Shown piece after piece: positions 27,479 to 36,206 of a stretch of DNA of 64,000 bases; within the stretch, counting starts at the first letter, position 1; every line of letters begins with the position of its first letter. The translations under genes were made by a program, and so were the position numbers. The stretch is from Palsa-883 sp963847615 (GTDB lineage: Bacteria; Pseudomonadota; Alphaproteobacteria; Acetobacterales; Acetobacteraceae): positions 1-64,000 of the forward strand of contig CAWKAN010000016.1 of assembly GCA_963847615.1 (NCBI GenBank), in the 5' to 3' direction. The notes under the pieces are model-generated. The model was not told the origin of the DNA. It was given only the letters and a program-made list of their open reading frames with translations, and searched no databases.

Positions 27479-28432
27479 TCAGCCGATCAGCTTCTTCGAT
27501 GCTTCGATCAGCTCCCGCACCGCAGCGCAGGACTTGTCAAATGCCATTTTTTCCTCGGCGTTCAGGGCGATTTCGACGATTTTCTCGACCCCGGCGGCGC
27601 CGATCACCACCGGTACGCCAACATACAGGCCGTTGATGCCGTATTGCCCGGTCAGGTACGCCGCGCAAGGCAATACGCGCTTCTTGTCCTTCAGATAGCT
27701 CTCGGCCATGGCGATCGCCGAGGCCGCCGGGGCGTAGAAGGCGCTGCCGCGTTCCAGCAGTTTGACGATTTCGCCGCCGCCGTTGGCGGTACGCGCGACG
27801 ATGGCGTCGATCTTCGCCTGGGTGGTCCAGCCCATCTTGACCAGGTCGGGCACCGGGATGCCGGCGACGGTGGAGTAGCGGGTCAACGGCACCATGGTGT
27901 CACCATGGCCGCCCATCACGAACGCGGTCACGTCTTCCACCGAGACGCCGAACTCGTGGGCCAGGAACAGCCGGAAGCGGGAGCTGTCCAGCACGCCGGC
28001 CATGCCCACCACCTTGTTGGCCGGCAGGCCGGATTTCTCCTTCATCACCCAAACCATGGCGTCCAGCGGGTTGGTGATGCAGATCACGAAGGCGGCGGGG
28101 CAATTGGCGCGAATGCCGTCTGCCACCTGGGCAATAACGCCCGCGTTCTTGCCGATCAGGTCGTCGCGCGACATGCCCGGGGTGCGGGGGAAGCCCGCAG
28201 TCACGATCACCACGTCGGCGCCCTTGATCGCGGCGTAGTCCGACCCGCCGGCCATCTCCGCGTCGAACCCGTCAACCGGGCCGGATTGCATGATGTCCAA
28301 CGCCTTGCCGGCGGCCACACCGCCGAACACGTCGAACATCACCACGTCACCCAACTCCTTGAGGCCGATGAGGTGAGCGAGGGTACCGCCGATGTTGCCG
28401 GCGCCGATAAGGGCGATCTTGTTGCGGGCCAT
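27479..28432 (-). CDS. mdh: Malate dehydrogenase
   Basis: 317 residues, LDH-like bacterial type. ALIGAGNIGGTLAHL is the NAD fold, VTAGFPRTPGMSRDDL the substrate-loop Arg region, ITNPLDAMVWVM and MAGVLDSSRFR further conserved blocks, and FVMGGHGDTMVPL carries the catalytic His. It oxidises malate to oxaloacetate. It heads the mdh-sucC-sucD run; AAGGA precedes the ATG. Its promoter should lie in 28433-28770. Confidence 0.95.
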   Translation of the reverse strand: MARNKIALIGAGNIGGTLAHLIGLKELGDVVMFDVFGGVAAGKALDIMQSGPVDGFDAEMAGGSDYAAIKGADVVIVTAGFPRTPGMSRDDLIGKNAGVIAQVADGIRANCPAAFVICITNPLDAMVWVMKEKSGLPANKVVGMAGVLDSSRFRLFLAHEFGVSVEDVTAFVMGGHGDTMVPLTRYSTVAGIPVPDLVKMGWTTQAKIDAIVARTANGGGEIVKLLERGSAFYAPAASAIAMAESYLKDKKRVLPCAAYLTGQYGINGLYVGVPVVIGAAGVEKIVEIALNAEEKMAFDKSCAAVRELIEASKKLIG

Positions 28433-29426
28433 GGAGGGTTCCTTATCGAGGCCGTCGAGCGGCCGTCTGGCAATCGAAACCGTGCGAACCCGGCGGCGGA
28501 GGAGTCTCCCCGGCGGGCGCCCGTCACTAACCCATTGGCCATGCCGCGACAAGGCGGTGCAGTGCAACACACCCATAGCAGAGGATTGCCGAGGTGCCGC
28601 CGTTACCGCGGGACGACGACGCTCATCGGGCTGTCGATTGCGGATCGCTTCGCAGTTCGGTGCTCCAAGCCGCCGGACCTTTCGGGCGGACAGAAGCGTT
28701 GTCGAAAACCGGCGCCGTCTCGTTTGACGAGACACTTTCATCTGCGCGGGCGATCCTTGCCGTGGAACAAACACCGGACGCCGAAGTGATGGTCCTTCAG
28801 TCCTTTCGGACGGTTGGTCTCGCGTGGGCATGGCCGGGGGGACCAACGTGCGGTCGCGTACCAAATCAGGGCTTGGTGCCAAGGCCCCGACTACGGGCAT
28901 GTCGGTCAGGCACCAGGCCATATCTAATTAAGATGACTCGCCTCGGCCGCGAGACGCCCTCCACCCAAGCCAGACGATTCCGACGGGATCAGCCTGCTGA
29001 AAGGGAGGCGGGCGCCGCTTTACGCTTCTGGCCGCCATTATCGCGGTTGGCTGTTGTCGCCGCGGCGGCGATGACCAACTTCTCCGCCGCGTTGAACGCC
29101 GCCTCGGCAACACTGCCCAGGACCTCCGCCAGGTCGGGCGACATGCTCGGCACGCCGAACACTACCACGAATGACCTCACCTCCATGGTGACACTCCAGA
29201 ACCTCGCGGGACCGGCCACGGCCGTGTCCGCCAGGCCGGACGTGGCCGACGCGAACGCCGGCGGGGCGCTCCCGCTCGGCAACAACCTGACCAGCCGATA
29301 CGCCGCAACAAGATGCCGACCGGTGCGCGGCTCGAAGGTCCGGAGGTCGGCAAGTGATAGCGAAGGTCCACCCGGCCGCCAGCCCAAGCGCAGCGTTCCG
29401 CGGCCAGGCGGCCGAGGCGAAGAAGG
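28433..29426. other. Long intergenic region with a two-palindrome repeat
   Basis: Nearly 1 kb upstream of mdh. It contains a repeat copy at 28771-28919. A 65-codon minus-strand frame (28989-29186, MEVRSFVVVFGVPSMSPD) is open and has acceptable codon use, but no family or ribosome site supports it. The rest shows nothing I recognise. Confidence 0.4.
28771..28919. repeat. Two-palindrome repeat, copy D
   Basis: Starts CACCGGACGCCGAAGTGATG and has TTTCGGACGGTTGGTCTCGCG, matching the first hairpin and spacer start of the copy at 47276. The second half (GGCCCCGACTACGGGCATG to CACCAGGCC) aligns with the second palindrome of copies at 47276 and 61044. More diverged than the copy at 44933. Confidence 0.55.
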
Positions 29427-30236
29427 CTACGCCGCTGTCGCCTGCCGCGGTCGATAGATCGCGATGTGCGCGATATGCGCGACGACGGCCACGCCATTCG
29501 CAACCACCAGCACGTCAACCTCTGCGAATTGATGGCCCTTGTGATCGTAATTCGCGACAACCCTGCCGCAGGCAGTCAGTTCGTCGCCGACCCGCGCGAG
29601 CGCAAAGTGGCTCACCGTGCTGCCGACATGCATCCACGGACCGAGCACGACGTTGTGACTGAGCACCCAATTGCCTGCGCGTAGGATCGTCGCGGGATGC
29701 ACCAGCCCCTCGCGCGCGTAGAGCGAGTCGGTTTCCCGGACATCACGCAGATAATCGGCGGCAAACGCCGGCGTAACCAGCAGCGGCCGGATCCCAAGCG
29801 TCGTGCCAACGGCAAGCGAGGTCTCGTCGGCCGACGGCCGATCCTCGGGCGGCGCCGGCGGGACTGCGAAACTGTCCAGCGCCGGAGCTTGTGGCACCGC
29901 GCCGGGCACTGCGGCGGTGCCCGTGGCGCAGAGCATGCCACGACTGGTCATCTGCAGAATGAGGCCATCGGCGGTCCCCTCGGCGGTTACCGTGGCGGTT
30001 TCGCCGTCATAGACCGGTTTCAGCAGGCGACACTCAGCGACACCACGCTCCAACCAGGCGCGGCCCCACCGGGCGACCGCCTGATGGGTCATGTAGCCGT
30101 AGACATCCACCCCCGGCACCAGGCCGCCGGAGAAGCCGAAGCGACGAGCGACGGCGTCGTCGTGGATCTTGTTCTCCGATGCCTTGGAGGTGTTGTAGGC
30201 CTCGACCTGGTAGGGGGGTAGCGCGACGACGGTCAT
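29427..30236 (-). CDS. Hot-dog-fold (MaoC-like) protein
   Basis: 269 residues, start MTVVALPPYQVEAYNTSKASENKIHDD. The segment VARRFGFSGGLVPGVDVYGYMTHQAV is the MaoC/hot-dog core with the long helix. LLKPVYDGETATVTAEG and, in the second half, GSTVSHFALARVGDELTACGRVVANYDHKGHQFAEVDVLV repeat the double-hot-dog strand pattern. The usual hydratase Asp-His pair is not clearly present, so an acyl-CoA hydratase role is uncertain. The neighbouring upstream gene on the same strand is a pseudogene. Confidence 0.6.
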   Translation of the reverse strand: MTVVALPPYQVEAYNTSKASENKIHDDAVARRFGFSGGLVPGVDVYGYMTHQAVARWGRAWLERGVAECRLLKPVYDGETATVTAEGTADGLILQMTSRGMLCATGTAAVPGAVPQAPALDSFAVPPAPPEDRPSADETSLAVGTTLGIRPLLVTPAFAADYLRDVRETDSLYAREGLVHPATILRAGNWVLSHNVVLGPWMHVGSTVSHFALARVGDELTACGRVVANYDHKGHQFAEVDVLVVANGVAVVAHIAHIAIYRPRQATAA

Positions 30237-30292
30237 GTTGGTGTGTCCTCCGTTGGATTGGCGTTCCGGCGAGGCTGCGTCCCGCCCGCCGA

Positions 30293-30696
30293 TCAGGCCT
30301 CTAGCCGCGCGATCTTGGCGAGATCGTCCTTGCGCTGCTGCATGCGCCGCTCGTAGCTGGCCTGGTTCTTGGTGCAGACCAGGCGGCACGGGCGACGATC
30401 GCTTCGAACGTCGCGGGAAAACGCTTGCCGCGGAGGCGGGTGCGGTCGGCCTCGGTCTGCCAGGTGCGACGCACCCCGGTGTTGACGATCGTGTCCCGCC
30501 CGCGGCCGTGGAGCACGCGCACCGCGGCGGCGATCAGTTGCTCGGCCTGGAACGGCAGCAGCGGCAGGGCGTTCGGACCCACGCCCTCGACCTCCAGCGC
30601 CGGTGCGCAGAGCGTGATGGTGCCGGACGGGTAGAAATCGCCAGGCCGGTGCACCGTTCGCAGCAAGGCGGCAGGATCGGTGGTGATCGAGGACAT
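30293..30696 (-). pseudogene. 2OG-Fe(II) oxygenase-like gene with a large internal deletion
   Basis: The N-terminus reads MSSITTDPAALLRTVHRPGDF, LEVEGVGPNALPLLPFQAEQLI and RTWQTEADRTRL up to FEAIVARA (about 30400). This is the start of a long 2OG-Fe(II) oxygenase-type protein as I recall the family. The extreme C-terminus (LVCTKNQASYERRMQQRKDDLAKI, ending RLEA) follows at once in another frame and stops at 30293. The whole catalytic middle, with its Fe-binding His-Asp-His, is absent. Family assignment is from memory. Confidence 0.55.
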
Positions 30697-30947
30697 CTTG
30701 TATCGAACATTACGGGGCACGCAACGTGTCCGAGGGTGGCCCGCAGCGCAATGCCTGACCCGACAGGCCGCGTCTGCACAGGCCAGGGCAAGGGCTGCCC
30801 TGGCTGACACGGTCCGGCTGGGTGCCCTGCGTATTTCCAACAATCGGGCGGCACCAGGACTCCACAACCCCACCAACTCCGCGTAGGATCATCCTGCAAA
30901 GGGCGCCGCGGCCCGGCAGGTGCCCGTCAACACACGGAGGCGCCCGC

Positions 30948-32918
30948 ATGTCAGGAACCGCAAACGGCAGAAGTCCGCGCTCGGTGGCACTCGTCGGCCC
31001 CTATGGCGCCGGGAAGTCGGCGCTGTTCGACGCCCTGATGGAGGCCGCCGGCAGTCCGGTGAAGCGCCCGGCCGACCCGCGCAACCGGCCCAGCACCACC
31101 GAACTCCGTCTTGGCCATTGCCAATATCTGGGCGACAACTGGTCGATCCTGGACTGCCCGGGCTCAATCGAATTTGCCTACGAGGTCGCTGCCGCGCTGA
31201 CGGTGGTGGATCTTGCGGTCGTGGTCTGCGAGCCCACGCCGACCCGCGCGCTTGCGGTCTCGCCCGTGCTGAAGCAACTCGCCGACCTCGGCGTACCGCA
31301 CATGATCTTGGTCAATAAGATCGACACGCTGGAGGGCAGCGTCGCCGACACACTCTCGGCCCTCCAGGCGCACGCCAACTCGCCACTGGTGCTCCGCCAG
31401 GTACCGATCCGTCACGATGAGAGCATCGCCGGCTACGTCGATGTGGTCAGCGAGCGGGCGTATCACTACCGCAAGGGGCAGCCGTCGGAGCTGATCCAGA
31501 TCCCCTCCGAGATGGCGGAACCCGAACAGGAGGCGCTGAACAAGCTGGTCGAAGCGCTGGCCGACCACGACGACGTGCTGCTGGAAAAGGTGCTCGAGGA
31601 CGTCAAGCCGACCACCGCCGAGATCTACGCCGATCTGCGAAAGGATCTTGCCGCAAGCGCGGTGATCGAGGTGCTGCTGGGGAGTGCGGACAACGCTTAT
31701 GGGGTGCGTCGGCTCTGGAAAGCACTGCGGCACGACACCCCGTTCTGCGCGGAAACCGCCGAGCGACACGGCATCGGCACCGACGGTCCGCCGCTCGTCC
31801 AGGTGTTCAAGACGGTGCACGCCGGGCATACCGGCAAGCTGTCCTATGCCCGCATCTGGCGAGATGCGATCAAGGATGGGGTGACGCTCGGAAGCAGCCG
31901 GCTGGGCGGCATCTACCACTTCGTCGGTGGCGAGCTGACCAAGAACGCCGAGGCGGTGACCGGAGAGCTGGTGGCACTCGGACGCCTGGAAAGTGCGGCG
32001 ACGGGTGCCACCCTGTCTCCGGGCGGAACGTCCGAGCAGTTGCCGTTCCCGGAGCCCCCGCCGCCGGTCTATGCGATGGCGATTTCCACCACCGATCGCA
32101 AGGACGACGTCAAATTGTCGGGCGCGCTGCAGAAGTTGCTCGAGGAGGACCCGACCCTCGCGATCGAGCACCAGCAGGATACCGGCGAGACCGTTCTGCA
32201 CGGCCAGGGCGAGATTCACCTGAACACCACCATCGAGCGGCTGGCGCGGAACTACGGCCTGAAGATCACCACGCAGCGCCCGCAGGTCGCCTACAAGGAG
32301 ACGATCCGCCTTGCGGTGCACGAGCATGGGCGGCTGAAGCGCCAGACCGGCGGGCACGGTCAGTTCGCTGACGTAAAGATCGACATCGCGCCGCGCCCGC
32401 GGGGTTCCGGCTTCGAGTTCATCGACAAGGTCGTCGGCGGTTCGGTGCCGCGCAACTTCATTCCAGCGGTCGGCGAGGCGGCCGGGGAGGCGGCGAAGAA
32501 GGGCCCCTTCGGGTTCCCGGTGGTGGACATCGCGGTCACGCTGACCGATGGGCAGTTCCACAGCGTCGACAGTTCCGACATGGCATTCAAGACCGCCACG
32601 CGCATGGCCATGCAGGACGGCCTCGCCAAGGCCGATCCGGTGCTGCTGGAACCAATCGATCACGTTACGATCAGCGTGCCGAACGAATTCACTGCACGTG
32701 CGCAACGACTTCTGACCGGCCGGCGTGGGCAGATCCTGGGCTACGCGGAGCGGCCGGGCTGGAGAGGGTGGGACGATGTGGAGGCGCTGGTTCCCGAAGC
32801 CGAGCTGCACGACCTGATCATCGAGCTGCGCTCGCAGACGCTCGGCCTGGGGACATATCGACGCAGGTTCGACCATCTGGCCGAGTCGCGGGTGGAAGCC
32901 AAACGCGGCGCTGCGTAA
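30948..32918 (+). CDS. EF-G-like translational GTPase (FusA2 type)
   Basis: 656 residues, about 40 shorter than canonical EF-G. The P-loop is GPYGAGKSALF, G3 is DCPGSIEFAYE, and G4 is VNKID. Domain IV (RQTGGHGQFADVKI) and domain V (RRGQILGYAERPGW) follow. Canonical EF-G has DxPGHxDF at G3; here Ser replaces the catalytic His, typical of the EF-G-like paralogue as I remember it. Its role in translation is unclear, and real fusA is not in this window. GGAGG precedes ATG 30948. Confidence 0.85.
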   Translation: MSGTANGRSPRSVALVGPYGAGKSALFDALMEAAGSPVKRPADPRNRPSTTELRLGHCQYLGDNWSILDCPGSIEFAYEVAAALTVVDLAVVVCEPTPTRALAVSPVLKQLADLGVPHMILVNKIDTLEGSVADTLSALQAHANSPLVLRQVPIRHDESIAGYVDVVSERAYHYRKGQPSELIQIPSEMAEPEQEALNKLVEALADHDDVLLEKVLEDVKPTTAEIYADLRKDLAASAVIEVLLGSADNAYGVRRLWKALRHDTPFCAETAERHGIGTDGPPLVQVFKTVHAGHTGKLSYARIWRDAIKDGVTLGSSRLGGIYHFVGGELTKNAEAVTGELVALGRLESAATGATLSPGGTSEQLPFPEPPPPVYAMAISTTDRKDDVKLSGALQKLLEEDPTLAIEHQQDTGETVLHGQGEIHLNTTIERLARNYGLKITTQRPQVAYKETIRLAVHEHGRLKRQTGGHGQFADVKIDIAPRPRGSGFEFIDKVVGGSVPRNFIPAVGEAAGEAAKKGPFGFPVVDIAVTLTDGQFHSVDSSDMAFKTATRMAMQDGLAKADPVLLEPIDHVTISVPNEFTARAQRLLTGRRGQILGYAERPGWRGWDDVEALVPEAELHDLIIELRSQTLGLGTYRRRFDHLAESRVEAKRGAA

Positions 32919-32935
32919 TGACGTTTGTATCTACA

Positions 32936-32960
32936 AGACCGGACGCGACGCGTCCGGTCT
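32936..32960. terminator. Bidirectional hairpin terminator
   Basis: AGACCGGACGCG and CGCGTCCGGTCT form 12-bp perfect arms around one base. It lies between the EF-G-like gene and the convergent dedA gene and overlaps the dedA stop. There is no clear T tract. Confidence 0.65.
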
Positions 32961-33597
32961 AACTCCGGGCGCGGCGGACCCGGGAGGAGCGTTCGGTCAA
33001 GCGTCGCTCGTGGCGGCGGATGAACATCACACCGAGGACAACCGCAATCGCCACGGCGATGGCGAGGGCGAGCGCGGCCGGGCCGGCCAGGCGTTTCAGC
33101 GTGTCGCCAAGGGCGACAGCGCCGTAGCCATAGATGCTGGCCCACAGCACGCTGCCGATGACGTTCGCCGTCATGAACCGAACCCAAGGCATGTGCGTCG
33201 CGCCGGCGAGCAGGCCAGCGAGCTGGCGCAGCAACGCCACGAAGCGTGATATCATCACGACCTTGACACCATGACGGCGGAACAAAAGGCGTCCCAGCGC
33301 CAGCCGTGATGCGGTCAGCCCGATCCGTGCGCCGTAGCGACGCAGCATCCGATAGCCAACAGTGTACCCGATCGCGTAACCGCTGAGCTGGCCGACAATG
33401 GCGCCGAGCGTCGCGGCCAACACGACCAGATGGATGCTGATTTGGTGGGTCCGGGCAGCGAACAGAGCGCCGCCGATCAGCAGCGTCTCGCCCGGCAGGG
33501 GCAGGCCAAGACATTCCAACGCAATGAGCCCCGCGAGCGCCGGATAGCCATAGGCGCGCAGCAAGTCCACCAGCAAGTCGTGTGGGATCAAGGACAC
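32959..33597 (-). CDS. DedA-family membrane protein
   Basis: 212 residues from GTG 33597. The DedA (SNARE-associated) domain is seen in ALAGLIALECLGLPLPGETLLIGGAL (Glu and Pro-Gly-Glu motif of a re-entrant loop), YAIGYTVGYRMLRRYG, and FRRHGVKVVMISRFVALLRQLAGLLAG with the conserved Arg. At least four hydrophobic segments. Members are proposed undecaprenyl-phosphate or phospholipid flippases. An open frame antisense to mnmG extends far upstream and is not part of this gene. Confidence 0.85.
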   Translation of the reverse strand: MSLIPHDLLVDLLRAYGYPALAGLIALECLGLPLPGETLLIGGALFAARTHQISIHLVVLAATLGAIVGQLSGYAIGYTVGYRMLRRYGARIGLTASRLALGRLLFRRHGVKVVMISRFVALLRQLAGLLAGATHMPWVRFMTANVIGSVLWASIYGYGAVALGDTLKRLAGPAALALAIAVAIAVVLGVMFIRRHERRLTERSSRVRRARS

Positions 33598-33641
33598 AGA
33601 GGCGGAACTCTCGGACAGCGACGGGCGTTTGTGCGGCGTCC

Positions 33642-33672
33642 CAACTCTGCCTATCGGTCTGGGACAGAGTTG
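33642..33672 (+). promoter_or_regulatory. Small hairpin in the mnmG leader
   Basis: CAACTCTG (33642-33649) pairs with CAGAGTTG (33665-33672) across a 15-base loop, 33 bases before the mnmG start. Role unknown; it could affect the mnmG leader RNA. Confidence 0.3.
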
Positions 33673-33705
33673 ATATATGACCTGCCCCGGAACAGGACGC
33701 AAAGC

Positions 33706-35601
33706 ATGGCGCGGCTGACGTCGCATGGATGGGATGTGGTTGTGGTCGGCGGGGGCCATGCCGGCTGCGAGGCCGCGGCGGCTTCTGCCCGCATGGGTGC
33801 GCGGACACTCCTGCTCACGCATCGGCTCGACACGATCGGCGAGATGTCCTGCAACCCCTCGATCGGCGGCATTGGCAAGGGCCATCTGGTGCGCGAAATC
33901 GACGCGCTGGACGGGCTGATGGGCCGCGCGGCCGACATGGCCGGGATCCACTTCAAACTGTTGAACCGCAGCAAGGGGCCCGCGGTGCGCGGCCCGCGCG
34001 CTCAGGCCGATCGTGTGCTTTACCGGCAGGCGATTCGCAGGCTGTTGGCCACCACCGCGAACCTGGAGATCAGGGCTGAATCGGTGGAGGATCTGGAAAT
34101 TGGCCGGGGTGGCCGCCTCGCGGCACTGATCTGTGCCAGCGGCACGCGCGTCGCCTGCGCTGCCGCGGTGTTGACCGCCGGCACCTTCCTGCGCGGCGTC
34201 GTTCATATCGGCGACCGACAGACCCAGGCCGGACGGGTCGGCGAGGCGCCATCGATCGGCCTGGCGCAGACACTCGCGCGGCTCGCTCTGCCGCTCGGGC
34301 GGCTGAAGACTGGCACCCCTCCCCGGCTGGATCGGCGCACCATCGATTGGGATGGCTTGGAGGCGGATCCGGGCGAAGTCGAACCAGAGCCATTCAGCAC
34401 GCTCACCGCCAGGATCACCAACCCGCAGATCGGCTGCCGTGTGACCGCCACAACTCCAGCCACGCATGCCATCATCCGCGCCAACCTGCATCGATCCGCG
34501 GTTTACGGCGGACACATCTCCGGCTCCGGCCCACGCTACTGCCCGTCGATTGAGGATAAGATCGTGCGGTTCAGCACCCGCGAGCGCCACAACATCTTCC
34601 TTGAGCCCGAAGGCCTGGAGGACGACACCGTTTATCCGAACGGCATCTCGACCAGCCTGCCGGAGGATGTGCAGCTTGCATTGCTGGCCACTATCCCCGG
34701 CCTTGAGCATGCGCGCATGCTGCGTCCGGGGTATGCGGTCGAATATGACTACGTTGACCCGCGCGCGTTGGCCCCATCGCTTGAGGTTCGTGCGCTTCCA
34801 GGGCTGTTCCTCGCCGGGCAAATCAATGGGACGACCGGCTATGAGGAGGCTGCTGCTCAAGGTCTGCTCGCCGGGGTTAACGCCGCGCGTCGAGCGGACC
34901 ATGTGGCTTCGGTCGGTCTCAGTCGAGCGGAGGCGTATCTCGGGGTGTTGGTCGACGACCTCACCAGTCACGGGGTCAGCGAGCCCTATCGGATGTTCAC
35001 CTCGCGCGCTGAATACCGGCTCCACCTGCGCGCGGACAACGCCGATCTGCGGCTCACCGACATCGGGATGTCCTGGGGCTGCATCGGGACGGCGCGCATG
35101 GCCGCCTTCAATGCATATCGGGATACGGTCACCTCGACGCTGGCGCATGCGCGGCAAGACGGCGCGACGGCCGCCACGCTCGCCGGGTTTGGGATCGATA
35201 TTCGGGCGGATGGGCGCCGGCGATCGGTGCATGACCTGCTCGGCCATGACGGGCTGAGCGCCGAACGCCTGTCCGCGCCGTTTCCGTGGCTGCGCGAGGT
35301 CCCTCCGCGCGCGTTGGCACAGATCGAGACTGAGGCCCGCTATGCCGGATATCTCCGGCGCCAGGACGCCGACATCAGGGCTTTCCGGCGCGAGGAGTCG
35401 GTGCCACTGGACGACGTGGTCTATGACCAGATCGGCGGCCTGTCCGCCGAGGTCCGCGACAAGCTGAACCGGCATCGCCCGGCTTCATTGGGTGTGGCAT
35501 CACGCCTCCAAGGCATGACCCCAGCCGCGCTGGCAGCCATTGCCGCACATCTGCGTCAACGCGGCGTGGCCACCAGTCGATCGCCGGCGGCAGCGGAGTG
35601 A
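33706..35601 (+). CDS. mnmG: tRNA U34 carboxymethylaminomethyl modification enzyme, FAD subunit
   Basis: 631 residues. MnmG acts with MnmE to modify the wobble uridine of several tRNAs. The FAD fold is VVVVGGGHAGCEAAAASARMG; further signatures are MSCNPSIGGIGKGHLVREIDALDG, LTAGTFLRGVVHIG, GRLKTGTPPRLD and GTTGYEEAAAQGLLAG, then the C-terminal helical domain. mnmE is not upstream here, unlike in many alphaproteobacteria. Its stop overlaps the rsmG start (GTGA). Confidence 0.95.
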   Translation: MARLTSHGWDVVVVGGGHAGCEAAAASARMGARTLLLTHRLDTIGEMSCNPSIGGIGKGHLVREIDALDGLMGRAADMAGIHFKLLNRSKGPAVRGPRAQADRVLYRQAIRRLLATTANLEIRAESVEDLEIGRGGRLAALICASGTRVACAAAVLTAGTFLRGVVHIGDRQTQAGRVGEAPSIGLAQTLARLALPLGRLKTGTPPRLDRRTIDWDGLEADPGEVEPEPFSTLTARITNPQIGCRVTATTPATHAIIRANLHRSAVYGGHISGSGPRYCPSIEDKIVRFSTRERHNIFLEPEGLEDDTVYPNGISTSLPEDVQLALLATIPGLEHARMLRPGYAVEYDYVDPRALAPSLEVRALPGLFLAGQINGTTGYEEAAAQGLLAGVNAARRADHVASVGLSRAEAYLGVLVDDLTSHGVSEPYRMFTSRAEYRLHLRADNADLRLTDIGMSWGCIGTARMAAFNAYRDTVTSTLAHARQDGATAATLAGFGIDIRADGRRRSVHDLLGHDGLSAERLSAPFPWLREVPPRALAQIETEARYAGYLRRQDADIRAFRREESVPLDDVVYDQIGGLSAEVRDKLNRHRPASLGVASRLQGMTPAALAAIAAHLRQRGVATSRSPAAAE

Positions 35602-36206
35602 GCGACATCGCCACTGTTTCACGTGAAACACGTACGAGACTGGAAACCTTTGCCACGCTGCTGCTGCGCTGGAACGCCACAGTCAACCTGGTCGCGCGTC
35701 GCGACGAGCCTAAGCTATGGCCGCGCCACATCGCCGACTCCCTTCAACTCGTTCCGCTGATCCCACCCGGGACGACGCGCGGGATCGATCTTGGTACCGG
35801 CGGAGGCTTTCCAGGGTTGGTGTTGGCGATCGCGACCGGCATCCCGTTCGAGCTTATCGAGGCCGATCAACGCAAGGCCGCCTTCTTGCGAGAGGCAGGG
35901 CGTGTCGCTGCAGCGCCAGTCCGCGTGCATGCGGTGCGCGTAGAGACCGCAAGGCTCGATCCGGCCCCGTTGATCACGTCCCGCGCCCTGGCCCACCTGC
36001 CCCGCCTGCTCACCCTGGCCGCACCGCTCCTTGCACCAGGCGGGATCTGCCTGCTTCTCAAGGGGGCAAGCGTGGCATCCGAATTGACGGCCGCAGCAAC
36101 GGAGTGGCACATGCGTGTGGAGCGCGTTCCCAGCCAGATGGCGCCCGGCGCCTGCATTCTCCGGATCAGCGATATCGCCTGTGCCCACGACAACGCCCGA
36201 TCCTGA
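35598..36206 (+). CDS. rsmG: 16S rRNA m7G527 methyltransferase
   Basis: 202 residues, GTG start overlapping the mnmG stop. It methylates G527 of 16S rRNA. The SAM motif is GIDLGTGGGFPGLVLAI; LLLRWNATVNLVARRDEPKLWPRHIADSL is the typical N-terminus. A parS site lies in codons 6-11 (VSRET). The 3' end overlaps parA by 26 bases. Confidence 0.93.
   Translation: MSDIATVSRETRTRLETFATLLLRWNATVNLVARRDEPKLWPRHIADSLQLVPLIPPGTTRGIDLGTGGGFPGLVLAIATGIPFELIEADQRKAAFLREAGRVAAAPVRVHAVRVETARLDPAPLITSRALAHLPRLLTLAAPLLAPGGICLLLKGASVASELTAAATEWHMRVERVPSQMAPGACILRISDIACAHDNARS
35615..35630. promoter_or_regulatory. parS centromere site 1
   Basis: TGTTTCACGTGAAACA, identical to the canonical 16-bp chromosomal ParB-binding palindrome. 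It lies inside the rsmG coding region, 21 codons' distance before no other site, and upstream of parA and parB. Confidence 0.93.

Noticed and set aside
30820..30890. Possible further copy of the two-palindrome repeat
   Set aside because: It shares only CCCCACCAACTCC-type sequence with the spacer of copy A and lacks the half-unit palindromes.
33598..35475. Upstream extension of the DedA frame
   Set aside because: Runs antisense through mnmG; DedA homology begins only at about 33597.
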